NCBI GenBank assembly: GCA_916610825.1 | Contig: OU744448.1 | Span: 16,119,936 to 16,183,935, forward strand | DNA from: Haliclystus octoradiatus | Taxonomy: Eukaryota > Cnidaria > Staurozoa > Stauromedusae > Haliclystidae | Direction of reading: 5' to 3' | Length of the DNA: 64,000 bases | In this document: piece after piece, positions 12,964-23,949 of the stretch | How positions within the stretch are numbered: the first letter of the stretch is position 1 | Layout of the letters: each line of letters starts with the position of its first letter | Position numbers and translations under genes: made by a program | Notes under the pieces: generated by a model | What the model saw: the letters and a program-made list of their open reading frames with translations, nothing else | What the model was told of the DNA's origin: nothing | Databases searched by the model: none

Positions 12964-15900
12964 ATGCTTAATTCCAAAAGGAATTCAGAATTAACAAAAA
13001 CAGCTCAAAATGACCAAAAACAATGCTAAATTCCCAAGGGAATTCGAATTTGACAAAAACAGCTCAAAATGACCAAAAACAATGCTGAATTCCCAAGGGA
13101 ATTCGAATTTAACAAAAACAGCTCAAAATGACCAAAAACAATGCTTAATTCCCAAGGGAATTCGAATTTGAGAAAAACAGCTCAAAATGACCAAATACAA
13201 TGCTTAATTCACAAGGGAATTCGAATTTGATAAAAACAGCTCAAAATGACAAAAAACATTGCTTAATTCCCAAGGGAAATCGAATTTAATAAAAACAGCT
13301 CAAAATGACCAAAACAATGCTTAATTCCAAAGGGAATTCGGAATTAACAAAAACAGCTCAAAAAGACCAAAAACAATGCTTAATTCCCAAGGAAATTCGA
13401 ATTTGATAAAAACAGCTCAAAATGACCAAAAACAACGCTGAATTCCCAAGGGAATTCGAATTTGACAAAAACAGCTCATAATGACCAAAAACAATGCTCA
13501 ATTCCCAAGGGAATTCGAATTTAACAAAAGCAGCTCAAAATGACCAAAAACAATGCTTAATTCCAAAGGGAATTCGGAATTAACAAAAACAGCTCAAAAT
13601 GACCAAAAACAATGCCTAAATCCCAAGGGAATTCGAATTTGATAAAAACAGCTCGAAATGACCAAAACAAATGCTTACTTTCAAAGGGAATTTGGAATTA
13701 ACAAAAACAGTTCAAAAAGACCAAAAACAATGCTTAATTGCCAAGGAAATTCGAATTTGATAAAAAAAGCTCAAAATGACCAAAAACAATGTTTAATTCC
13801 CAAGGGAATTCGAATTTGACAAAAACAGCTCAAATTGACCGAAAACAATGCTTAATTCCCAAGGGAATTCGAATTTGACAAAACAACTTAAAATGACCAA
13901 ATACAATGCTTAATTCACAAGAGAATTCGAATTTGACAAAAACAGCTCAAAATGACCAAAAACAATGCTTAATTCTAAAGGGAATTCAGAATTACCAAAA
14001 ACAGCTCAAAAAGACCAAAAACAATGCTTAATTCCCAAGGGAATTCGAATTTGATAAAAACAGCTCAAAATGACCAAAAACAATGCTTAATTCCCAAAGG
14101 AATTCGAATTTGACAAAAACAGCTCAAAAAGACCAAAAACAATGCTTAATTCCCAAGGGAATTCGAATTTGACAAAAACAGCTCAAATTGACCGAAAACA
14201 ATGCTTAATTCCCAAGGGAATTCGAATTTGACAAAACAACTTAAAATGACCAAAAACAATGCTTAATTCCCAAGGAAATTCGAATTTGATAAAAACAGCT
14301 CAAAATGACCAAAAACAATGCTGAATTCCCAAGGGAATTCGAATTTGACAAAAACAGCTCATAATGACCAAAAACAATGCTCAATTCCCAAGGGAATTCG
14401 AATTTAACAAAAACAGCACAAAATGACCAAAAACAATGCTTAATTGCCAAGGAAATTCGAATTTGATAAAAACAGCTCAAAATGACCAAAAACAATGTTT
14501 AATTCCCAAGGGAATTCGAATTTAACAAAAACAGCTCAAAATGACCAAAAACAATGCTTAATTCCAAAGGGAATTTGGAATTAACAAAAACAGCTCATAA
14601 AAGACCAAAAACAATGATTAATTCCCAAGGGAATTCGAATTTAATAAAAACAGCTCAAAATTACCAAAAACATTGCTTAATTCCCAAGGGAAATCGAATT
14701 TGACAAAAACAACTCAAAATGACCAAATACAATGCTTAATTGCCAAGGAAATTCGAATTTGATAAAAACAGCTCAAAATGACCAAAAACAATGTTTAATT
14801 CCCAAGGGAATTCGAATTTGACAAAAACAGCTCAAATTGACCGAAAACAATGCTTAATTCCCAAGGGAATTCGAATTTGACAAAACAACTTAAAATGACC
14901 AAAAACAATGCTTAATTCCCAAGGAAATTCGAATTTGATAAAAACAGCTCAAAATGACCAAAAACAATGCTTAATTCCAAAAGGAATTCAGAATTAACAA
15001 AAACAGCTCAAAATGACCAAAAACAATGCTAAATTCCCAAGGGAATTCGAATTTGACAAAAACAGCTCAAAATGACCAAAAACAATGCTGAATTCCCAAG
15101 GGAATTCGAATTTAACAAAAACAGCTCAAAATGACCAAAAACAATGTTTAATTCCCAAGGGAATTCGAAATTGACAAAAACAGCTCAAATTGACCGAAAA
15201 CAATGCTTAATTCCCAAGGGAATTCGAATTCGACAAAACAACTTAAAATGACCAAATACAATGCTTAATTCACAAGAGAATTCGAATTTGACAAAAACAG
15301 CTCAAAATGACCAAAAACAATGCTTAATTCTAAAGGGAATTCAGAATTACCAAAAACAGCTCAAAATGACCAAAAACAATGCTGAATTCCCAAGGGAATT
15401 CGAATTTGACAAAAACAGCTCATAATGACCAAAAACAATGCTGAATTCCCAAGGAAATTTGGAATTAACAAAAATAGCTCAAAAAGACCAAAAACAATGC
15501 TTAATTCCCAAGGGAATTTGAATTTGATAAAAACAGCTCAAAATGACCAAAAACAATGCTTAATTCCCAAGGGAATTCGAATTTGACAAAAACAGCTCAA
15601 AATGACCGAAAACAATGCTTAATTCCAAAGGGAATTCGAATTTGACATAAACAACTTAAAATGACCAAATACAATGCTTAATTCCCAAGGGAATTCGAAT
15701 TTGACAAAAACAGCTCAAAATGACCAAAAACAATGCTTAATTACAAAGGGAATTCAGAATTAACAAAAACAGCTCAAAATGACCAAAAACAATGCTGAAT
15801 TCCCAAGGAAATTCGAATTTGACAAAAACAGCTCATAATGACCAAAAACAATGCTGAATTCCCAAGGGAATTCGAATTTAACAAAAACAGCTCAAAATGA

Positions 15901-17258
15901 CCAAAAACAATGCTTAATTCCCAAGGGAATTCGAATTTGAGAAAAACAACTCAAAATTACCAAATACAATGCTTAATTCACAAAGGAATTCGAATTTGAT
16001 AAAAACAGCTCAAAATGACAAAAAACAATGCTAAATTCCAAAGGGAATTTTGAATTAACAAAAACAGCTCAAAAAGACCAAAAACAATGCTTAATTCTCA
16101 AGGGAATTCGAATTTGATAAAAACAGCTCAAAATGAGCAAAAACAATGCTTAAATCCCAAGGGAATTCGAATTTGACAAAAACAGCTCAAAATGACCGAA
16201 AACAATGCTTAATTCTCAAGGGAATTCGAATTTGACATAAACAACTTAAAATGACCAAATACAATGCTTAATTCCCAAGGGAATTCGAATTTGACAAAAA
16301 CAGCTCAAAATGACCAAAATCAATGCTCAATTCCCAAGGGATTTCGAATTTAACAAAAACAGCTCAAAACGACCAAATACAATGCTGAATTCCCAAGGGA
16401 ATTCGAATTTGATAAAAACAGCTCAAAATCACCAAAAACAATGCTTAATTCTCAAGGGAAATCGAATTTAACAAAAACAGCTCAAAATGACCAAAAACAA
16501 TGCTTAATTCCCAAGGGAATTCGAATTTGACAAAAACAACTCAAAATGACCAAAAACAATGCTTAATTCCAAAGGGAATTCGGAATTAACAAAAACAGCT
16601 CAAAATGACCAAAAACAATGTTTAAATCCCAAGGGAATTCAAATTTGATAAAAACAGCTCAAAATGACCAAAAACAATGCTTAAATCCGAAGGGAATTCG
16701 AATTTGATGAAAACAGCTCGAAATGACCAAAAAAAGTGCTTAATTCCAAAGGGAATTTGAAATTAACAAAAACAGTTCAAAAAGACCAAAAACAATGCTT
16801 AATTGCCAAGGAAATTCGAATTTGATAAAAACAGCTCAAAATGACCAAAAACAATGTCTAATTCCCAAGGGAATTCGAATTTGACAAAAACAGCTCAAAT
16901 TGACCGAAAACAATGCTTAATTCCCAAGGGAATTCGAATTTGACAAAAACAACTTAAAATGACCAAATACAATGCTTAATTCACAAGAGAATTTGAATTT
17001 GACAAAACAGCTCAAAATGACCAAAAACAATGCTTAATTCCAGAGGGAATTCAGAATTAACAAAAACAGCTCAAAAGGACCAAAAACAATGCTGAATTCC
17101 CAAGGGAATTTGAATTTGACAAAAACAGCTCACAATGACCAAAAACAATGCTCAATTCCCAAGGGAATTCGAATTTAACAAAAACAGCTCAAAATGACCA
17201 AAAACAATGCTTAATTCCCAAGGGAATTCGAATTTGACAAAAACAGCTCAAAATGACC
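12964..17258 (+). repeat. Mixed satellite segment between duplications beta and gamma
   Basis: About 73 monomers of the same family, made mostly of short runs also found elsewhere. The 14241-14495 stretch copies 12534-12788. The TTGCCAAGG to CAAATTGACCG series recurs at about 12740, 13735, 14450, 14740 and 16800. TTCTAAAGGGAATTCAG with ATTACCAAAAAC recurs at 13974 and 15328. No gene or other element is visible. Confidence 0.8.
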
Positions 17259-18285
17259 AAATACAATGCTTAATTCCAAAGGGAATTCGGAATTAACAAA
17301 AACAGCTCAAAATGACCAAAAACAATGCTTAAGTCCTAAGGGAATTCGAATTTGACAAAAACAGCTCAAAATGACCAAAAACAATGCTTAATTCCAAAGG
17401 GAATTCGGAATTAACAAAAACAGCTCAAAATGACCAAAAACAATGCTTAATTCACAAGGGAATTCGAATTTTGATAAAAACAGCTCAAAATGACCAAATA
17501 CAATGCTTAATTCACAAGGGAATTCGAATTTGATAAAAACAGCTCAAAATGACAAAAAACATTGCTTAATTCCCAAGGGAAATCGAATTTGACAAAAACA
17601 ACTCAAAATGACCAAATACAATGCTTAATTCCCAAGGAAATTCGGAATTAACAAAAACAGCTCAAAATGACCAAAAACAATGCTTAATTCCCAAGGGAAT
17701 TCGAATTTGATAAAAACAGCTCAAAATAACCAAAAACAATGCTTAAATTCCAAGGGAATTCGAATTTGACAAAAACAGCTCAAAATGACCAAAACAATGC
17801 TTAATTCCAAAGGGAATTCGGAATTAACAAAAACAGCTCAAAAAGACCAAAAACAATGCTTAATTCCCAAGGAAATTCGAATTTGATAAAAACAGCTCAA
17901 AATGACCAAAAACAATGCTGAATTCCCAAGGGAATTCGAATTTGACAAAAACAGCTCATAATGACCAAAAACAATGCTCAATTCCCAAGGGAATTCGAAT
18001 TTAACAAAAACAGCTCAAAATGACCAAAATTAATGCTTAATTCCCAAGGGAATTTGAATTTGATAAAAACAGCTTAAAATGACCAAAAACATTGCTTAAT
18101 TCCCAAAAGAATTCGAATTTGACAAAAACAGCTCAAAATGACCAAAAACAATGCTTAATTCCAAAGGGAATTCGGAATTAACAAAAACAGCTCAAAATGA
18201 CCAAAAACAATGCTGAATTCCCAAGGGAATTCGAATTTGACAAAAACAGCTCATAATGACCAAAAACAATGCTCAATTCCCAAGG
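17259..18285 (+). repeat. Long-range duplication gamma, copy 2
   Basis: Partner of 1880-2906, displaced 15379 bp. The extra-T monomer, the CCAAAATTAATG monomer and the CCCAAAAGAATTCG monomer all occur in the same order and spacing. Related single monomers occur elsewhere, but I did not see this full ordered run in another place. Confidence 0.8.
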
Positions 18286-18976
18286 GAATTCGAATTTAAC
18301 AAAAACAGCTCAAAATGACCAAAAACAATGCTTAATTCCAAAGGGAATTCGGAATTAACAAAAACAGCTCAAAATGACCAAAAACAATGCCTAAATCCCA
18401 AGGGAATTCGAATTTGATAAAAACAGCTCGAAATGACCAAAACAAATGCTTACTTTCAAAGGGAATTTGGAATTAACAAAAACAGTTCAAAAAGACCAAA
18501 AACAATGCTTAATTGCCAAGGAAATTCGAATTTGATAAAAAAAGCTCAAAATGACCAAAAACAATGTTTAATTCCCAAGGGAATTCGAATTTGACAAAAA
18601 CAGCTCAAATTGACCGAAAACAATGCTTAATTCCCAAGGGAATTCGAATTTGACAAAACAACTTAAAATGACCAAATACAATGCTTAATTCACAAGAGAA
18701 TTCGAATTTGACAAAAACAGCTCAAAATGACCAAAAACAATGCTTAATTCTAAAGGGAATTCAGAATTACCAAAAACAGCTCAAAAAGACCAAAAACAAT
18801 GCTTAATTCCCAAGGGAATTCGAATTTGATAAAAACAGCTCAAAATGACCAAAAACAATGCTTAATTCCCAAAGGAATTCGAATTTGACAAAAACAGCTC
18901 AAAAAGACCAAAAACAATGCTTAATTCCCAAGGGAATTCGAATTTGACAAAAACAGCTCATAATGACCAAAAACAA

Positions 18977-19001
18977 TGCTGAATTCCCAAGGGAATTCGA
19001 A
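18977..19001 (+). repeat. Truncated monomer at a recombination junction
   Basis: This copy is cut to 25 bp: after GAATTCGA the sequence passes directly to ATATTTAATTCCC, which elsewhere (20060, 23950, 25010, 33557) follows ACCAAAAACA. About 34 bp are missing. The joint lies in a shared AAT, consistent with microhomology. The duplicated segment delta begins exactly here. Confidence 0.85.
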
Positions 19002-22000
19002 TATTTAATTCCCAAGGAAATTCGAATTTGATAAAAACAGCTCAAAATGACCAAAAACAACGCTGAATTCCCAAGGGAATTCGAATTTGACAAAAACAGC
19101 TCATAATGACCAAAAACAATGCTCAATTCCCAAGGGAATTCGAATTTAACAAAAACAGCTCAAAATGACCAAAAACAATGCTTAATTCCAAAGGGAATTC
19201 GGAATTAACAAAAACAATTCAAAATGACCAAATACATTGCTTAATTCCCAAGGGAATTAGAATTTGATAAAAACAGCTCAAAATGACCAAAAACAATGCT
19301 TAATTCCCAAGGGAATTCGAATTTGATAAAAACAGCTCAAAATCATCAAAAACAATGCTTAATTCTCAAGGGAAATCGAATTTTACAAAAACAGCTCAAA
19401 ATGACCAAAAACAATGCTTAATTCCCAAGGGAATTCGAATTTGACAAAAACAGCTCAAAATGACCAAAAACAATGCTTAATTCCAAAGGGAATTCAGAAT
19501 TAACAAAAACAGCTCAAAATGACCAAAAACAATGCTTAAATCCCAAGGGAATTCGAATTTGACAAAAACAGCTCATAATGACCAAAAACAATGCTGAATT
19601 CCCAAGGGAATTCAAATTTAACAAAAACAGCTCAAAATGTCCAAAAACAATGCTTAATTCCCAAGGGAATTCGAATTTGAGAAAAACAGTTCAAAATGAC
19701 CAAATACAATGCTTAATTCACAAGGGAATTCGAATTTGATAAAAACAGCTCAAAATGACAAAAAACATTGCTTAATTCCCAAGGGAAATCGAATTTGACA
19801 AAAACAACTCAAAATGACCAAATACAATGCTTAATTCCCAAGGAAATTCGGAATTAACAAAAACAGCTCAAAATGACCAAAAACAATGCTTAATTCCAAA
19901 GGGAATTCGAATTTGATAAAAACAGCTCAAAATAACCAAAAACAATGCTTAATTCCCAAGGGAATTCGAATTTGACAAAAACAGCTCAAAATGACCAAAA
20001 CAATGCTTAATTCCAAAGGGAATTCGGAATTAACAAAAACAGCTCAAAAAGACCAAAAACAATATTTAATTCCCAAGGAAATTCGAATTTGATAAAAACA
20101 GCTCAAAATGACCAAAAACAACGCTGAATTCCCAAGGGAATTCGAATTTGACAAAAACAGCTCATAATGACCAAAAACAATGCTCAATTCCCAAGGGAAT
20201 TCGAATTTAACAAAAACAGCTCAAAATGACCAAAAACAATGCTTAATTCCAAAGGGAATTCGGAATTAACAAAAACAGCTCAAAATGACCAAAAACAATG
20301 CTTAAATCCCAAGGGAATTCGAATTTGATAAAAACAGATAAAAATGACCAAAAACAATGCTTAAATCCGAAGGGAATTCGAATTTGATAAAAACAGCTCG
20401 AATTGACCAAAAAAAATGCTTACTTCCAAAGGGCATTTGGAATTAACAAAAACACTTCAAAAAGACCAAAAACAATGCTTAATTGCCAAGGAAATTCGAA
20501 TTTGATAAAAACAGCTCAAAATGACCAACAACAATGTTTAATTCCCAAGGGAATTCGAATTTGACAAAAATAGCTCAAATTGACCGAAAACAATGCTTAA
20601 TTCCCAAGGGAATTCGAATTTGACAAAAACAACTTAAAATGACCAAATACAATGCTTAATTCACAAGAGAATTCGAATTTGACAAAAACAACTTAAAATG
20701 ACCAAATACAATGCTTAATTCACAAGAGAATTCGAATTTGACAAAAACAGCTCAAAAGGACCAAAAACAATGCTTAATTTCAAAAGGAATTCAGAATTAA
20801 CAAAACAGCTCGAAATGACCAAAAACAATGCTGAATTCCCAAAGGAATTCGAATTTGAGAAAAACAGCTCAAAATGACCAAATACAATGCTTAATTCACA
20901 AGGGAATTCGAATTTGATAAAAACAGCTCAAAATGACAAAAAACATTGCTTAATTCCCAAGGGAAATCGAATTTGACAAAAACAACTCAAAATGACCAAA
21001 TACAATGCTAAATTCCCAAGTAAATTCGGAATTAACAAAAACAGCTCAAAATGACCAAAAACAATGCTTAATTCCAAAGGGAATTCGAATTTGATAAAAA
21101 CAGCTCAAAATAACCAAAAACAATGCTTAATTCCCAAGGGAATTCGAATTTAACAAAAACAGCTCAAAATGACCAAAAACAATGCTTAATTCCAAAGGGA
21201 ATTCGGAATTAACAAAAACAGCTCAAAATGACCAAAAACAATGCTTAAATCCCAAGGGAATTCGAATTTGATAAAAACAGATAAAATTGACCAAAAACAA
21301 TGCTTAAATCCAAAAGGAATTCAGAATTAACAAAACAGCTCGGAATGACCAAAAAAAATGCTTAATTCCAAAGGGAATTCGGAATTAACAAAAACAGCTC
21401 AAAATGACCAAAAACAATGCTTAATTCCCAATGGAATTCGAATTTGATAAAAACAGCTCAAAATGACCAAAAACAATGCTTAATTCTCAAGGGAATTCGA
21501 ATTTGACAAAAACAATTCAAAATGACCAAATACATTGCTTAATTCCAAAGGGAATTCAGAATTAACAAAAACAGCTCAAAATGACCAAAAACAATGCTTA
21601 AGTCCTAAGGGAATTCGAATTTGACAACAACAGCTCAAAATGACCAAAAACAATGCTTAATTCCAAAGGGAATTCGGAATTAACAAAAACAGCTCAAAAT
21701 GACCAAAAACAATGCTTAATTCCCAAGGGAATTCGAATTTGATAAAAACAGCTCAAAATGACCAAAAACAATGCTTAATTCTCAAGGGAATTCGAATTTG
21801 ACAAAAACAATTCAAAATGACCAAATACATTGCTTAATTCCCAAGGGAATTAGAATTTGATAAAAACAGCTCAAAATGACCAAAAACAATTTTTAATTCC
21901 CAAGGGAATTCGAATTTGATAAAAACAGCTCAAAATCACCAAAAACAATGCTTAATTCTCAAGGGAAATCGAATTTTACAAAAACAGCTCAAAATGACCA

Positions 22001-22007
22001 AAAACAA

Positions 22008-22066
22008 TGCTTAATTCCCAAGGGAATTCGAATTTGACAAAAACAGCTCAAAATGACCAAAAACAA
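22008..22066 (+). repeat. Representative canonical 59-bp monomer
   Basis: This copy matches the majority base at every position and serves as a reference. Its landmarks are the inverted repeat at 22013-22028 (7-bp arms, AA centre), the palindrome AATTCGAATT at 22025-22034 which shares its first four bases with the dyad, A5 at 22039-22043, AGCT at 22046-22049, A4 at 22050-22053, TGACC at 22054-22058, A5 at 22059-22063, and AACAATG at 22062-22068 crossing into the next copy. It holds 20 G or C and one CpG. Confidence 0.93.
22013..22028. other. Monomer dyad (7-bp arms, 2-nt centre), EBF/COE-like site
   Basis: AATTCCC-AA-GGGAATT is a perfect inverted repeat apart from its two-base centre, and recurs once in each canonical monomer of both arms (as AATTCCCTTGGGAATT on + in the right arm). 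The central 14 bases fit the palindrome ATTCCCNNGGGAAT, known as the EBF/COE consensus of animal transcription factors. The match is seen directly; binding is not shown. Variants CCAAAGGG and CCAAGGAAA break one arm pair, so not every copy would keep the site. Confidence 0.55.
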
Positions 22067-22425
22067 TGCTTAATTCTCAAGGGAATTCGAATTTGACAAA
22101 AACAATTCAAAATGACCAAATACATTGCTTAATTCCCAAGGGAATTAGAATTTGATAAAAACAGCTCAAAATCACCAAAAACAATGCTTAATTCTCAAGG
22201 GAAATCGAATTTTACAAAAACAGCTCAAAATGACCAAAAACAATGCTTAATTCCCAAGGGAAATTGAATTTTACAAAAACAGCTCAAAATGACCAAAAAC
22301 AATGCTTAATTCCAAAGGGAATTTGGAATTAACAAAAACAGTTCAAAAAGACCAAAACAATGCTTAATTGCCAAGGAAATTCGAATTTGATAAAAACAGC
22401 TCAAAATGACCAAAAACAATGTTTA

Positions 22426-23949
22426 ATTCGAAAGGGAATTCGAAATTGACAAAAACAGCTCAAAAGGACCAAAAACAATGCTTAATTCCAAAAGGAATTC
22501 AGAATTAACAAAACAGCTCGGAATGACCAAAAACATTGCTTAATTCCAAAGGGAATTCGGAATTAACAAAAACAGCTCAAAATGACCAAAAACAATGCTT
22601 AATTCCCAATGGAATTCGAATTTAAGAAAAACAGCTCAAAATGACCAAAAACAATGCTTAATTCCCAAGGGAATTCGAATTTGACAAAAACAGCTCAAAA
22701 GGACCAAAAACAATGCTTAATTCCAAAAGGAATTCAGAATTAACAAAACAGCTCGGAATGACCAAAAACATTGCTTAATTCCAAAGGGAATTCGGAATTA
22801 ACAAAAACAGCTCAAAATGACCAAAAACAATGCTTAATTCCCAATGGAATTCAAATTTGATAAAAACAGCTCAAAATGACCAAAAACAATGCTTAATTCT
22901 CAAGGGAATTCGAATTTGACGAAAACAATTCAAAATGACCAAATACATTGCTTAATTCCAAAGGGAATTCGGAATTAACAAAAACAGCTCAAAATGACCA
23001 AAAACAATGCTTAAGTCTTAAGGGAATTCGAATTTGACAACAACAGCTCAAAATGACCAAAAACAATGCTTAATTCCAATGGGAATTCGGAATTAACAAA
23101 AACAGCTCAAAATGACCAAAAACAATGCTTAATTCTCAAGGGAATTCGAATTTGACAAAAACAATTCAAAATGACCAAATACATTGCTTAATTCCCAAGG
23201 GAATTCGAATTTGATAAAAACAGCTCAAAATCATCAAAAACAATGCTTAATTCTCAAGGGAAATCGAATTTTACAAAAACAGCTCAAAATGACCAAAAAC
23301 AATGCTTAATTCCCAAGGGAATTCGAATTTGACAAACACAGCTCAAAATGACCAAAAACAATGCTTAATTCCAAAGGGAATTCAGAATTAACAAAAACAG
23401 CTCAAAATGACCAAAAACAATGCTTAAATCCCAAGGGAATTCGAATTTGACAAAAACAGCTCATAATGACCAAAAACAATGCTGAATTCCCAAGGGAATT
23501 CGAATTTAACAAAAACAGCTCAAAATGACCAAAAACAATGCTTAATTCCCAAGGGAATTCGAATTTGAGAAAAACAGCTCAAAATGACCAAATACAATGC
23601 TTAATTCACAAGGGAATTCGAATTTGATAAAAACAGCTCAAAATGACAAAAAACATTGCTTAATTCCCAAGGGAAATCGAATTTGACAAAAACAACTCAA
23701 AATGACCAAATACAATGCTTAATTCCCAAGGAAATTCGGAATTAACAAAAACAGCTCAAAATGACCAAAAACAATGCTTAATTCCAAAGGGAATTCGAAT
23801 TTGATAAAAACAGCTCAAAATAACCAAAAACAATGCTTAATTCCCAAGGGAATTCGAATTTGACAAAAACAGCTCAAAATGACCAAAACAATGCTTAATT
23901 CCAAAGGGAATTCGGAATTAACAAAAACAGCTCAAAAAGACCAAAAACA
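22426..23949 (+). repeat. Satellite segment between the delta copies
   Basis: About 26 monomers. They include repeats of the CAGCTCGGAATGACC and ACAATTCAAAATGACC variants and a run from about 23350 to 23949 that resembles 19470-20070. No other element is seen. Confidence 0.75.

Larger units (their letters stand above)
19001..22425 (+). repeat. Segmental duplication delta, copy 1
   Basis: It aligns to about 23950-27490 at offset 4949, rising to 4950 after an extra A in the partner near 24688. Shared rare markers are AATATTTAATT (20061 and 25011), AAACAGATAAAAATGACC, GGGCATTTGG and CCCAAGTAAATTCGG. Near 22160-22260 this copy lacks two monomers that the partner has. Copies diverge at about 22428. 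Confidence 0.85.

Noticed and set aside
12534..14495. Open frames of about 84 codons on the - strand of the left arm
   Set aside because: They translate the satellite itself. With a 59-bp unit the frame advances by two each copy, so three monomers give a 59-codon pattern; open stretches appear only where stops are mutated. No domain, and the same frames shift strand in the inverted arm.
22024..22033. NF-kappa-B or heat-shock element
   Set aside because: GGGAATTCGA lacks the YYCC half of a kappa-B site, and the GAA/TTC triplets are contiguous instead of spaced by two bases. GGAAT also resembles human satellite III, but the unit length and the rest differ.
22013..22043. Intrinsic terminator from the dyad
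   Set aside because: The arms are only 7 bp with a two-base centre and no T run follows on the coding side.
22028..22060. Bacterial promoter: TTGACA in each canonical monomer
   Set aside because: A -35-like hexamer is present, but the sequence 17 bp downstream is CCAAAA, with no -10 box, and the context is a eukaryotic-type satellite.
22008..22066. CENP-B box
   Set aside because: The pattern TTCGnnnnAnnCGGG is not met: after TTCG there is AATTTGAC with no CGGG.
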